Positions 41,887-51,763 of a stretch of DNA of 64,000 nt are shown here, piece by piece. The position numbers were made by a program, and so were the translations under genes. The notes beneath the pieces are model-generated. The model did not search any database. It saw nothing but the letters and a program-made list of their open reading frames with translations, and was not told the DNA's origin. How positions within the stretch are numbered: the stretch's first letter is position 1; the number at the start of each line of letters is the position of its first letter. The stretch comes from Deltaproteobacteria bacterium HGW-Deltaproteobacteria-12. GTDB taxonomy: Bacteria > Desulfobacterota > Syntrophia > Syntrophales > Smithellaceae. The stretch covers positions 42,687 through 106,686 of the forward strand of contig PHBK01000011.1 of assembly GCA_002840565.1 (NCBI GenBank), in the 5' to 3' direction.

Positions 41887-44871
41887 CTAGTCTTCCGCAA
41901 TATGCTCCAAAACCAGCTTTTCTTTCAGGCTTATATTGGCTTCGTCGATCTTTTCTTGTGCCGAATAAACCGCCACCGCTGCCGTTTTTGCTGCGCGCGG
42001 GAAATATTCGCCCAATGCCTTTTTCAGCTTTTGCGGCGTGGCCGATAATACTTGTTCGCGGAATTTCCGGCGCATCTCATCGGTAACCCCGGCAATATCG
42101 CGCATCAAGGACACATGGCCGCGGCTTCCCGGATCCATAGGCTTATCCAGCATCCCGATCGTGCTGATTATGGCCTTTCTCATGTCGTCGGCAGAGATTT
42201 CATTTTGCGCGAAGAATTCTTCGGCATCCTGGAATACCTGCAGAGTTTCTGCAAGGTGAGGATCGCGGTAGGAAAGAAAAGAGAAGAGTCCCAGCGATGC
42301 ATCACAGGAGGACATACCGCCGTAAGCCCCGCCCTGCACCCGGATATGCTTATAGAGATAGCTATTGGATAATTCCCTGGCCGCAACCATCAGCAGCGCA
42401 GTGGCGGGATCGGTATATGCCGGCGCCGTCAACACCCGGGCGACATATGAAACCTGCGACGGTACGGCAATTCCCGCCCGAACCGCAGGCAGCGACGGTA
42501 TCGCCTGCTTTTGTTTGTCTGCCTTTGCCGGCAGCCTGTTCAGCAGCCGGGCAATGTTATCCTCAGCCAGCTGCAATCCGGCAGTTTCGGCGGTCACATT
42601 AATAATAAGGTTATCCGCGCTGAAAATCATTGCTTTCAGCGCTGCCAGCTTTGCGGCCAGATCCGCTTTCGCCGCGGAAAAGTTACGCGCGACAGCCTGG
42701 ACAAAACGCAATTGTGTGCGCCCGTTCCATTGTTCGTCGCGATACGCCGGCAGTGTGAGCGCCGCTCCCGCCGCCCGGCGGGCGAAAATATGTCCGGAAG
42801 GGACAATTGCCGATTGCAGGTTGTTTTTCCGCTCGGCGATCAAATCATACATTCTCTCTTCGTTGCTCAGATCACCGGCACAGAGAATGTCGCTGATAAC
42901 ATCAAGCGCTTCCGGCAGATTGCGATAAAGGGCGGATCCGGAAAAAATCATCTTTTGCCAGCAGCTGCCCGCATCGGCGGAAAAGCCCGCGCCGGGATCA
43001 TAGCCGAATCCTCCCATTTTCAGGGCGGTGCGTTTCGCCATTTCATCGTAGGAAAATCCGGCAGCTCCCATACCCGAAATGATCTTGCCTAAAAGCGGCA
43101 AGTAAAGCTGCAGCTCCTCCGGAATATGGGAAATATCAAAGACTAAATCGAGATAAGCGATCCCGTTGGTAAAGATATCATGCTCAAGCGCCGGAACACC
43201 GCCCATGACGGCCTTTTGCGCCGGAATTGACCCCACCGCCCGGGGAATATCGGATATCTGTAACTGGGGAATGGCGGCCGCAGCTTCCGGGGAATCGGGT
43301 TCGGACTGGAATTTTTTCAGTTCCTTCGCCCGCACATTAATTTCCGCAAGTTGCGCATCATTCAACGATGCTTTGAGCCGGGCCATCTTTTCGTGATACT
43401 CTCTTTCCTTCTTTTCACCAAAATCCGGATCGGGCTCCATTATCGCCAGGATTCGATGCTTATTCTCCAGGAACCAGTGCCTGGTCATTTTCTGAAATAA
43501 TTGCGGGTCGGCCGCCCAGAGTGTTCGTATTTTCTCAATAATCAGGGGGAAATCCAAACCGACCAGCGGATCGCCATCGTAGAGCCAGGATTGAAACACA
43601 TTGCCCATCAAGGCAATGCCGTAAGGATATGATCCCCGGACAATTTCTTTGCCGTGGAATTCGATCTGGTGCAGAATTCCTTCGATCAGTTCATTGTCAT
43701 ATCCGGTAGCAACTATATTTTCCAGGGTTGTAAAAATCAGTTTTTCAATAGCCGGAGCATCAGCGCTGTCCGTATTCCTCAGTCCGACGGCAAACAGCAA
43801 CTGCTTTAAATCGCCCTCAATTCCACTGACCGGGGTCAGATCTTCGCCCAGGTTCGAATCAATCAGGGCTTTGCGCAGGGGACTGGCCGAACTGCCTGTA
43901 AGCAATCCCGCAATAATTTCCAGGATCAGTGAATTTTCGTAGTCGGTATTTTCCGACATCATCCAAGCCAGATTCACCGAAGCTTTCCTGGCGAGAGATT
44001 CATTTTTATCTATCGGATAAGTGCTGCGGACAATGCGCGGTTTAGTCAGGCGTTTCTGACTCCTGATCGCCGACTTGACTTTCACGCGCTCAAATCCTGC
44101 CAGCATTTCTTCCAGAAAAGCAAGATGCTCGGCCGTCGGGATATCTCCGTAAATAAAAAAACGGGCATTGGAAGGAGAATAATAAGTTCGATGGAATTGG
44201 CGGAACTGTTCATAAGTCAGCGTCGGGATTACATCGGGATCACCGCCGGAGTCAAAGGAATAAACGCTTTGGGGATATAAGCTCTCCTGTATCGACTTAT
44301 ACATGAGTGAATCCGGCGAAGAGTATGCCCCTTTCATTTCGTTATAGACTATGCCGGAGATCAGCAGATCGCTGGACAAATCATCCGGCACGGTAAATTC
44401 CAGATGATGGCCTTCCTGCAGGAAGGTCTCTTGCAGCAGTCGCGGATGCAGCACCAGATCGGTATAAACACGGGCCAGATTGAAAAAATCCCCTTTAATC
44501 TGGCTGGCCACCGGATAAACTGTTTTGTCCGGATAGGTAAAGGCGTTGATAAATGTCTGCAGCGTGGAGCGCATCAATTCCTTAAAAACATCTTTGAGCG
44601 GATATTTTACGGAGCCCGCCAGCACGGCGTGCTCTAAAATATGGGGCAGCCCCGTAGAATCAGCAGGCGGCGTGCGAAAGCCGATCGCATACAAATTTTC
44701 CCTGTCATCGCCGTGCAAATGTAAAACCTTGGCGCCGGTTTTTTTATGTTCGATTTCATAAGCTGTAATTCTTATCCCCGGCAATGTTTCTAACCGTAAC
44801 ACTTTAAATCCATGCAGCACATCCCCGGCTTCCAGAGTCGGTCGGGGGCATTTCGATTGATCAGACATCAT
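41887..44871 (-). CDS. M16C family zinc metallopeptidase (presequence protease-like)
   Basis: The 994-residue product has the inverted zinc motif HILEH at 77-81, followed by YPLKDVFKELMRSTLQTFIN and VYNEMKGAYSSPDS, where Glu178 is the likely third ligand. The size and the second half resemble PreP/Cym1 peptidases, which degrade transit peptides and other small peptides in a closed chamber. No signal peptide is seen, so it is likely cytosolic. Substrate unknown. Confidence 0.88.
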   Translation of the reverse strand: MMSDQSKCPRPTLEAGDVLHGFKVLRLETLPGIRITAYEIEHKKTGAKVLHLHGDDRENLYAIGFRTPPADSTGLPHILEHAVLAGSVKYPLKDVFKELMRSTLQTFINAFTYPDKTVYPVASQIKGDFFNLARVYTDLVLHPRLLQETFLQEGHHLEFTVPDDLSSDLLISGIVYNEMKGAYSSPDSLMYKSIQESLYPQSVYSFDSGGDPDVIPTLTYEQFRQFHRTYYSPSNARFFIYGDIPTAEHLAFLEEMLAGFERVKVKSAIRSQKRLTKPRIVRSTYPIDKNESLARKASVNLAWMMSENTDYENSLILEIIAGLLTGSSASPLRKALIDSNLGEDLTPVSGIEGDLKQLLFAVGLRNTDSADAPAIEKLIFTTLENIVATGYDNELIEGILHQIEFHGKEIVRGSYPYGIALMGNVFQSWLYDGDPLVGLDFPLIIEKIRTLWAADPQLFQKMTRHWFLENKHRILAIMEPDPDFGEKKEREYHEKMARLKASLNDAQLAEINVRAKELKKFQSEPDSPEAAAAIPQLQISDIPRAVGSIPAQKAVMGGVPALEHDIFTNGIAYLDLVFDISHIPEELQLYLPLLGKIISGMGAAGFSYDEMAKRTALKMGGFGYDPGAGFSADAGSCWQKMIFSGSALYRNLPEALDVISDILCAGDLSNEERMYDLIAERKNNLQSAIVPSGHIFARRAAGAALTLPAYRDEQWNGRTQLRFVQAVARNFSAAKADLAAKLAALKAMIFSADNLIINVTAETAGLQLAEDNIARLLNRLPAKADKQKQAIPSLPAVRAGIAVPSQVSYVARVLTAPAYTDPATALLMVAARELSNSYLYKHIRVQGGAYGGMSSCDASLGLFSFLSYRDPHLAETLQVFQDAEEFFAQNEISADDMRKAIISTIGMLDKPMDPGSRGHVSLMRDIAGVTDEMRRKFREQVLSATPQKLKKALGEYFPRAAKTAAVAVYSAQEKIDEANISLKEKLVLEHIAED

Positions 44872-44928
44872 TTATTTTCCTCATCCTGTTAATAAGATTA
44901 TTTTATAATAGGCAAAAGCGGGTTCCAA

Positions 44929-45795
44929 TTATAATTTTTTATAGCGTCGAATCTGTTCCTGATAGAGTTCAATCTCTTCCGGGGTGACTTTTTCCAGAAC
45001 ACACTCTTCAACTATATAACTTGCTATTTTATCATCAAATTGCACTCTGGCACTGGGCTTCCCCGTGAGTTCCCGTCCTATTTCATCTTTTACATACAAA
45101 AGAGTCCGCCCCCCCTCCTCCAGCTTTTGGGTGACAGCGCCCTTTCTGGGCGGTGGAAGCCCCATCCTGATGACGCGTTCTTCAAATTCCTGCCGGTCGA
45201 TTTCCGTTTTCACCCCGTCCACCAGAAATAAAATTAGATTCACCGGTATCAGAGTCACAACGCCGGCAACCACTCCTGCCGCGCCAACGGCAAATTGGGA
45301 ATGATCAGTGAATTTTTTTGAACGCATCTCCTGAGGAGTTAATTTCCGGAATTTCAAAATAATGCGGCAGCCGTAGAAATCCTTAAAACTCTCCTTTATC
45401 TGATAGTGCTTAAAGGCGCGCAAAATAAATTCTGAGATATGACCGAGATAAAGTTTTTCATCGGGCGGCAATGTTACCGATTCCGGATGGACATCCCGCG
45501 ATAACCTCAGACAGCTGAAAAGTGTATCGGGAGAACCGGGCTGACTTGCACAACCCGGCAATAAAATAACATTGATGCTGCCGCGTGTTGCCCTTGCTTT
45601 TTCCTCAGCGGAAGGAGAATCGACTTCTCGATCCACATAATTCCGATAAATTGTACCGCACCCGGACAAACTGATCAGAAGGGCGATGCAGCCAAGCAGT
45701 AAATTTACCGACCTTACCAATGCTGCGCCTGGCAAAATATTATTATATTTATCGGAGCACAGATGCAGAAGTTGAAGCAATGCTTTGCCCTTCAC
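44929..45795 (-). CDS. Hypothetical lipoprotein
   Basis: A hydrophobic stretch (LLLGCIALLISLSGCG) ends in a lipobox (LSGC at about residue 46), followed by a long soluble domain with FVVGAAGVVAGVVTLIP-like hydrophobic segment near residue 180. The annotated ATG leaves an unusual N-terminal extension. A TTG at 45720 would give a normal signal peptide (VRSVNLLLG). Function unknown. The soluble part has the motif FYGCRIILKFRKLTPQEM. It is near the OmpA fusion gene and probably membrane linked. Confidence 0.7.
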   Translation of the reverse strand: MKGKALLQLLHLCSDKYNNILPGAALVRSVNLLLGCIALLISLSGCGTIYRNYVDREVDSPSAEEKARATRGSINVILLPGCASQPGSPDTLFSCLRLSRDVHPESVTLPPDEKLYLGHISEFILRAFKHYQIKESFKDFYGCRIILKFRKLTPQEMRSKKFTDHSQFAVGAAGVVAGVVTLIPVNLILFLVDGVKTEIDRQEFEERVIRMGLPPPRKGAVTQKLEEGGRTLLYVKDEIGRELTGKPSARVQFDDKIASYIVEECVLEKVTPEEIELYQEQIRRYKKL

Positions 45796-45883
45796 ACCGT
45801 ATTTTCTATATTATCAAACTGTGTCCTTCTTCAGTTAAATATCAAATGTTATCTTTTTATAATTATTTACCTCATTCTTAGTT

Positions 45884-47044
45884 TTACTCCGGACAGTTAC
45901 TGATCTGGACATTACGGTTTTTCCGGCGCCCTTCGGGCGTATTATTGTCGGCTGCCGGATTCCGGGAACTTTCCCCCTGCACCTTCAGGCGCCTGGGGTC
46001 AATGGCAAATCGCTCCGCTAAATAATTACTGACACTTTGGGCACGCCGCCGGGACAAGGCCAGATTGTATTCCTCCGAACCGACATTATCCGTATGCCCC
46101 ACAACATTCAGCGTCTCTTCTCGAAATTGCAGCAAATAATCAGCGGCCGCCTGCATCTCTTTCTGGAAATTCTCCTCAATAATTATTGAATCTGTATCAA
46201 ATTCAATGGCGGCGCTGAAGCAATCCGGCAGTGCCGTTTTTCCCGGCCGGCTCTTCGCAATTACCGGCGGTTTAACGGCTGATATTCTGGCAACTTTTGC
46301 CGGAGCTAACGGCGCACCCGATGCTGCGAGAGTTATGTCGGCCGGCTCATTGCTGAAATAAATATCGCCGATCATGCTTTCGGCCGGACTTTTTGTATGA
46401 TGAGAATTAATATGTATCTGCAATCCGGTTGTCGATCCCTGTGGTTCACCGCCATTAATATCAGCAAAAAGCCGCTTATAGTCCTGATAAACATTGCGTT
46501 TTTCCGTGTACCACTGTCCAATATTATCTGATTTGTTTCTTAATACTATGTATCTGATTTTGTCGCCGCCGGTATGCGGGCTTCTGCCTGTCCAACCCTT
46601 GGGAGCGTAATTATCCCAAATATAGCCGATTACGGGAGTATTCAACCCCATAAATCCCGATTCTTTGAACGCCACATAAACCTGCACAGCCTGGTCATCT
46701 GTCGCCGATTTACGGACATCTCCTTGGGGCAATACGGTAACCCTCCAGCGCCAGCTTAATATGGGGTATTTTTTAACATCAACTCTGGCTTCTTTGCGTA
46801 ACCCAAAGGAAGAATCCCCCTTGGAAATCAGATGCAGATAAAAAGCCTCTCCGTCTTTTTGCATATTAACCAGGGGCTGTCCGGCTATTTTATCCAACTT
46901 CCAGCCCTCCGGAATTCCGGCAGGCGGCGCCGGAGTTGTAAAATTCGTCACCGGAATAATCCCGGGATTGGCAAGGCAATCGTAAGCCCGGACAACCGAA
47001 AAAGCCAGGAAAACTAAAAAAATAACAGCGGCACTTCTTTTCAT
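45884..47044 (-). CDS. DUF3047 and OmpA-like fusion protein
   Basis: The 386-residue product has a signal peptide (KRSAAVIFLVFLAFSVVRA), then a DUF3047 domain (about 40-235; SWRWRVTVLPQGDVRKSATDD, VIGYIWDNYAPKGW, RNVYQDYKRLFA), a Pro/Ala linker (about 235-275) and an OmpA C-terminal domain (IEFDTDSIIIE, NVVGHTDNVGSEEYNLALSRRRAQSV) that would bind peptidoglycan. It should be periplasmic. The ATG overlaps the pyrE stop (ATGA). Why it is coupled to pyrE is not clear. Confidence 0.85.
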   Translation of the reverse strand: MKRSAAVIFLVFLAFSVVRAYDCLANPGIIPVTNFTTPAPPAGIPEGWKLDKIAGQPLVNMQKDGEAFYLHLISKGDSSFGLRKEARVDVKKYPILSWRWRVTVLPQGDVRKSATDDQAVQVYVAFKESGFMGLNTPVIGYIWDNYAPKGWTGRSPHTGGDKIRYIVLRNKSDNIGQWYTEKRNVYQDYKRLFADINGGEPQGSTTGLQIHINSHHTKSPAESMIGDIYFSNEPADITLAASGAPLAPAKVARISAVKPPVIAKSRPGKTALPDCFSAAIEFDTDSIIIEENFQKEMQAAADYLLQFREETLNVVGHTDNVGSEEYNLALSRRRAQSVSNYLAERFAIDPRRLKVQGESSRNPAADNNTPEGRRKNRNVQISNCPE

Positions 47045-47634
47045 TGAGCTGCCTTGCCGCTCATTTTTCGGGCGCGAATCGCCATGACTTCCGTGCGGGT
47101 TAAAACGGACCGAATGTTTTCGATGTGCTGCCTTATATTTTCCCGGCCGCCTTCTTCGCGGTCAATCAAGGTAATGACGCCATCAACGATTAACCCAGCC
47201 TTGCGCGCCTGCTCAATGGCCGTGATGGTCGAGCCGCCGGTCGTGATAACATCATCAATTATCAGCACTCTCTCACCGGCGGCAACACTGCCTTCGATAG
47301 CGCTTTTAGTTCCATGATCCTTCACATCTTTCCGCACAATAAAAGATTTAATCGGTTTTCCTTTTTGGTAAGATATGACGGAAAGCGCATTGGCAATGGG
47401 ATCGGCGCCCAGCGTGAGCCCGCCGGCTGCCGTGATACTGCTGTCCTTGACCATATCAAAGATAATGCCGCCGATCAGGTTCATGCCTTCAGGATCAAGT
47501 GTTGTCGGTTTGCAGTTAAAATAAAAATTGCTTTGCCGGCCTGAAGCCAGGGTGAAAGGCGGATTTTCACTATACTTGAAAGACCGCTCCAATATTATTT
47601 CTCCCAGTCTTTCTTTCATTTCTTTTATTTCCAT
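47041..47634 (-). CDS. pyrE: Orotate phosphoribosyltransferase
   Basis: The PRPP-binding motif VLIIDDVITTGGSTITAIEQ and the N-terminal FKYSENPPFTLASGRQSNFY are typical of PyrE. It makes OMP from orotate. The ATG at 47634 has GGAGGA eight bases upstream. A start 24 bases earlier is less likely. Its stop overlaps the DUF3047-OmpA start. Confidence 0.94.
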   Translation of the reverse strand: MEIKEMKERLGEIILERSFKYSENPPFTLASGRQSNFYFNCKPTTLDPEGMNLIGGIIFDMVKDSSITAAGGLTLGADPIANALSVISYQKGKPIKSFIVRKDVKDHGTKSAIEGSVAAGERVLIIDDVITTGGSTITAIEQARKAGLIVDGVITLIDREEGGRENIRQHIENIRSVLTRTEVMAIRARKMSGKAAQ

Positions 47635-47661
47635 TCCAGAATCCTCCATTGTATTCAATAT

Positions 47662-48393
47662 CTATGATTGCGAAGTATCATCATGTAAAACAAATTTGAT
47701 GGGAAGCTCCACCCAGACGGCGGAGGGTTTCCCCGATTTTTTAGCCGGTTCAAACTTCCAGGGCTTTACCGCATCCAAAGCCGATTTGTCCAAAATGGCG
47801 TATCCTGATGATTTTCTTATTTTCAGATTACCCACGCGGCCGTCCGGCAATATTTCCGCATAAACCAGGACAATCCCTTCGTACCCCCGGATCCTTGCCA
47901 GTTCAGGATAAAGCGGCGGCACGTTTTCCCGGTAAAGTGGATAGGCATCAGTTACCGGCGCGGACGGACTTACTGCCGCCTCGGCCTTGTTGGGCGGTGC
48001 ATTATTTGCCTGCTCTTTTGGGGCCATAGCTGTGACCGGCCCATTATATCCGGCTAATCTAACTGAACCTGAAAAGCCCGGCTCCGGAGATTTTTCGACC
48101 ACCTGGATGCCCGACCCGGCTTCCGGGATTTCTTTTGCCACTGATTTGTGACCCGAAATATTCGTGGTGGAATCAGCAACAAAAGATCTATCTGCTGCGT
48201 CCATGCCCGGCTTATTTTTTGCCGCCAGGGCAACCCAAACCAGGTTTAATTTGTGAACACTTAAAGAAGAATCCAATTGATTTGATAAACTAAAGAATAA
48301 GGCTGCTCCTATGGCCAGGTGAATCGCCAGCGAAAATGCAACCGCAAATATTAAGTTCTGCCTGCTTTTTTTCATTTCCGGAAATTTCTTCAA
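47662..48393 (-). CDS. TonB family energy transducer
   Basis: The 243-residue product has one N-terminal transmembrane helix (NLIFAVAFSLAIHLAIGAAL), a Pro/Ala-rich periplasmic spacer, and a TonB_C domain (about 160-240) with YPELARIRGYEGIVLVYAEI, DGRVGNLKIRKSSGYAILDK and ALDAVKPWKFEPAK. It would transfer proton-motive energy to outer-membrane receptors. No exbB or exbD gene is adjacent. It starts 12 bases after the metH stop. Confidence 0.87.
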   Translation of the reverse strand: MKKFPEMKKSRQNLIFAVAFSLAIHLAIGAALFFSLSNQLDSSLSVHKLNLVWVALAAKNKPGMDAADRSFVADSTTNISGHKSVAKEIPEAGSGIQVVEKSPEPGFSGSVRLAGYNGPVTAMAPKEQANNAPPNKAEAAVSPSAPVTDAYPLYRENVPPLYPELARIRGYEGIVLVYAEILPDGRVGNLKIRKSSGYAILDKSALDAVKPWKFEPAKKSGKPSAVWVELPIKFVLHDDTSQS

Positions 48394-48404
48394 GAATAAA
48401 GCTA

Positions 48405-50807
48405 TTATCTCTTAATTAATTTTTGAACAACTCTCACCGCTTCCACACCGTCTTTGGCAAAAGCTGCACCGAGAGAATTTGCGTATGCTTCAGTAACAAC
48501 TGCGCCGCCCAGCAGAAAGTTCGCTTTCAGGCCTTCCTGCGCCGCCGTTGCAATAACTTCTTTCATATTAACCATAGTTGTTGTCATCAAAGCCGAAAGT
48601 CCAATGACATCGGGGTTTTCCTTCTTAGCAGCCGCTATGATCTCTTGTGTGGAAATATCCTTGCCCAAATCAATGACATCATAGCCGGAATTCCGCAAAA
48701 GCAGGGCCACAATATTTTTACCGATATCGTGAATATCTCCCTTAACCGTGGCAATCAATACCTTGCCCTTGATGACGGCGGCTGATTGCTTCAAGTGCGG
48801 CTCCAGATAGTGGAGAGCCTTCTTCATTGTTTCTGCTGAAGCCATGAGTTGCGGCAGAAAGTAAATTTTCTTTTCATATAAATCGCCGACCCGGACAATT
48901 GCCGGAATCATAACATCATCCACGAGAGCAGAGGCGGCAATCCCCGCGGCCAGGGCAGATTCCACCAGCGGCGCGATATCTTCCCGGTTGCCGTCCATAA
49001 TGGCCGCCGATACTTTTTCCTGCGGTGAAAGTATCTCGATGGCGGCTGTTCCGGACGGGACTTTTTGGTTTTCGGAAAAATGTTCAATATATTTCTGAGC
49101 GGCTTTTTCCTTAGCGGTAAGCACATCCCCTGCTTTCTTGATATTCATGAACTCGATGGTCGCGGGATTGGCAATGGCCACCGTGAGTCCATTAAACTGC
49201 GCCATGCCCAGAAAAGCGGCATTGAGCCAGGTGCGTCCCGGCATACCGAAGGAAACATTGGATAAACCGAAAACCGTTTTACTATGGAAGGTTTCCGTGC
49301 ACCAGCGCAGCGTTTTTAAAGTTTCCTGCGCCGCCCCGGCATCAGCGGCCACCGCCATAACGAGGCAGTCAACGATAAAATCATCTTTAGCGAAGCCGAA
49401 TTTTCGGGCCGAATTAAAAATATTCTTGATAACCGCCTGACGTTTTTCAGCAGTATGAGGAATCTCGCCATCGGTCAGCGGGAGAAGAATAAACATGGCA
49501 CCGTACTTGGCGGCCAAGGGCAGAAGCCTGGCCATTTTTTCTTTTTCGCCGGAAATAGAGTTAATCAACATTCTGCCGGGATAAAGACGCAGGGCTGCTT
49601 CAATCGTTTTCACATTGGAGGAATCTACAACCAGAGGCAGCCTGGTTGCAGTTGTCAGCAGGCCGATGATTGATTTAACCGTGGCAACTTCGTCGATGCC
49701 GGGTTGCCCCACGTTGACATCGAGCAAATGCGCGCCCTGCTTTTCCTGTTCCACCGCCATCTGACGAACTATCGATGTCTTCCCTTCCAGTAATTCCTGC
49801 TGCAGTGCTTTTTTACCGGTAGGATTAATTCTTTCTCCGGCGATAAAAAGCGGATTGTTCCCCTCGAAGATTAAATATCCGCGTGATGAGCTGACGGCGC
49901 CGATGGACTTGCGCACCGGCAATTGGGGACGACTTCCGGCAATGGCTTGCGCCAGCTCCTGAATATGTAATGGTGTTGTCCCGCAGCAGCCGCCGATCAT
50001 ATTGGCGCCGGCTTCCGCCAGGCGTCTGCCCCAGGAACCAAAAACCGGGGCATCCATATCAAAAACAGTGTTTCCGTTCTCCAGGCGCGGCACTCCGGCA
50101 TTAGGCTTGGCAATGAGGGGAACTTTGGCGTAAGGTTTCATAAGCGCAATAAATTCCATCATTTTTTCCGGGCCGGTGGAACAATTGCAGCCGACGGCAT
50201 CGGCGCCGAGGCTTTGCAGTGTAATCAGCGCACTTATCGGATCGGTCCCGTTCAGGGTGCGACCGTCTTTTTCATAGGTCATGCACACGATCGTGAAAAT
50301 ATCTTTAATTTCCTTGACGGCCAGCAGGGCGGCGCGGGTTTCCTGAATATCAATCATGGTTTCGATAACAATCAGATCGCAGCCACCGTCGATCAGGCCG
50401 CGTACCTGCTCTTTGAAGGCGTCAACAGCTTCGTCAAAAGCCAGGGCACCGAAAGGCTCGATAAATAATCCTGTGGGGCCGATGTCCCCGGCGACAAGAG
50501 TTCTTTTACCGACAGCCTGCTTGGCCAACCGCACTAAATCCCTGTTGATGGAATAAGTATTACCCTTATTGCCGTACTGCTCCAGTTTAAAGCGGTTAGC
50601 TCCAAAGGTGCAGGCATAAACTATCTGCGCCGATGCCTGCTCATAGGAGGAATGGATATCTTGAGTAATTCGGGGATTTTCCAGGCACCAAAGCTCCGGA
50701 CAGACACCTGACGGCAGGCCTTTTTTCTGCAATTCCGTACCGGTAGCGCCATCCAGAATGAGAATTTCTTTTCTCCATAGATTTTGTATTCGAGCGCTTT
50801 TACTCAC
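48405..50807 (-). CDS. metH: Cobalamin-dependent methionine synthase without reactivation domain
   Basis: The 800-residue product has a homocysteine domain (about 1-290; DGATGTELQKKGLP, VGCNCSTGPEK and IGGCCGTTPLH with zinc cysteines), a pterin-binding domain (GERINPTGKKALQQELLEGK, LDVNVGQPGIDE) and a B12-binding module with GDIHDIGKNIVALLLR and LGGAVV near the end. It transfers a methyl group from methyl-THF to homocysteine. It lacks the C-terminal SAM-binding activation domain, which is encoded separately at 51047-51667 upstream on the same strand. Confidence 0.96.
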   Translation of the reverse strand: MSKSARIQNLWRKEILILDGATGTELQKKGLPSGVCPELWCLENPRITQDIHSSYEQASAQIVYACTFGANRFKLEQYGNKGNTYSINRDLVRLAKQAVGKRTLVAGDIGPTGLFIEPFGALAFDEAVDAFKEQVRGLIDGGCDLIVIETMIDIQETRAALLAVKEIKDIFTIVCMTYEKDGRTLNGTDPISALITLQSLGADAVGCNCSTGPEKMMEFIALMKPYAKVPLIAKPNAGVPRLENGNTVFDMDAPVFGSWGRRLAEAGANMIGGCCGTTPLHIQELAQAIAGSRPQLPVRKSIGAVSSSRGYLIFEGNNPLFIAGERINPTGKKALQQELLEGKTSIVRQMAVEQEKQGAHLLDVNVGQPGIDEVATVKSIIGLLTTATRLPLVVDSSNVKTIEAALRLYPGRMLINSISGEKEKMARLLPLAAKYGAMFILLPLTDGEIPHTAEKRQAVIKNIFNSARKFGFAKDDFIVDCLVMAVAADAGAAQETLKTLRWCTETFHSKTVFGLSNVSFGMPGRTWLNAAFLGMAQFNGLTVAIANPATIEFMNIKKAGDVLTAKEKAAQKYIEHFSENQKVPSGTAAIEILSPQEKVSAAIMDGNREDIAPLVESALAAGIAASALVDDVMIPAIVRVGDLYEKKIYFLPQLMASAETMKKALHYLEPHLKQSAAVIKGKVLIATVKGDIHDIGKNIVALLLRNSGYDVIDLGKDISTQEIIAAAKKENPDVIGLSALMTTTMVNMKEVIATAAQEGLKANFLLGGAVVTEAYANSLGAAFAKDGVEAVRVVQKLIKR

Positions 50808-50859
50808 AAAAATACTCCGTATAAATCAATGACACTCGCTGAAAACGAATGCAATGAAG

Positions 50860-50935
50860 GTTGAAGCGTAAGTGGAATTGATCCCGAAAGCAAGCCGGTC
50901 ACGGCAAAGCTATTCTGGATCCTTAGGGTCGTATG
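50860..50935 (+). repeat. Dispersed repeat copy B
   Basis: The 26 bases from 50866 (GCGTAAGTGGAATTGATCCC and on) match 12034-12059 on the opposite strand. About 20 bases further both share AAGCTATTC. It lies in the metH-upstream gap. No gene is seen in 50808-51046. Confidence 0.65.
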
Positions 50936-51046
50936 CCGCCGCTGCTTGCGCTCGCGGCTGTTAAGTTCATTAATTTCTTATATCATCTTTGCGGCAAGAA
51001 GTGTGATTTTTTTAGACATGAAAAGCAAAAAGACATCTCCGCAGCG

Positions 51047-51667
51047 CTAGCCGCTAATGCCGGTGATCGCCGTAACTGATTTTTCCGGCCGGAGAATGAA
51101 ATTAGAGCTTATAGACACACCTATCCTGTGCATTTCCAGCAGCTGGTGAAAACTACTTTGGTTTTCCAGCTCCAAATCGGCATATCCGGCGGAAAAACGC
51201 CGCGGTAAAAGTTTTTTGCCTTCACGCCTCAATTGACCGTTAAAATAAGCCATCAGCCAATCCAGAGCTGCATCAGTCATTTCACTGGCTGTCGCATCAT
51301 ATACTACAGCGGCGGAAAGATTGTCCTTTTTTGTTTCAGCGGCAATCGCCTCCAGGACGTTACTGCCGGCCGTCGCCCCCAGAAGTAAAGCCTCCCGGCA
51401 GCCGGATAAAAAACCGGCCAGTTTTTGGCTGTCCAGATGCAGATCACCGTCAATAATGACCTTACCGTTTTCATTGCCGGTGATGATGGTTCTTCGCGCG
51501 CATCCTTTTAACGCGATGAAAGACAGAGCTTCTTCAATGAGAATATCGGTTTCTTTTTGCTGCTGCGCTGTCAGTGCTGTCGTTTTCTTCTTAAAACCCA
51601 GGCGAGAATAAATCTTCTTATAGGGAGGATCGATGGATATGTTTTCAAAAATATTAACGGGGCTCAT
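51047..51667 (-). CDS. Vitamin B12-dependent methionine synthase activation-domain protein
   Basis: The 206-residue product ends RRFSAGYADLELENQSSFHQ, then IGVSISSNFILRPEKSVTAI, which matches the AdoMet-binding activation domain usually fused to the end of MetH (R-x-S-P-GY ... IGVS ... P-KSVS). In the cell it would reactivate oxidised cob(II)alamin on MetH. It lies upstream of metH on the same strand, separated by a repeat-bearing gap, and after leuB. The ATG at 51667 (MSPVNIFENI) is preferred. Confidence 0.82.
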   Translation of the reverse strand: MSPVNIFENISIDPPYKKIYSRLGFKKKTTALTAQQQKETDILIEEALSFIALKGCARRTIITGNENGKVIIDGDLHLDSQKLAGFLSGCREALLLGATAGSNVLEAIAAETKKDNLSAAVVYDATASEMTDAALDWLMAYFNGQLRREGKKLLPRRFSAGYADLELENQSSFHQLLEMHRIGVSISSNFILRPEKSVTAITGISG

Positions 51668-51763
51668 AGCCTGCCTTCTTCGGACCGAGTGCAACTTCCT
51701 TTAGTGTTCTTTTTTGCGGGATAAAACGTTTTTTCGTTGTTCCAATCATCCCGGGGTCTGTGT

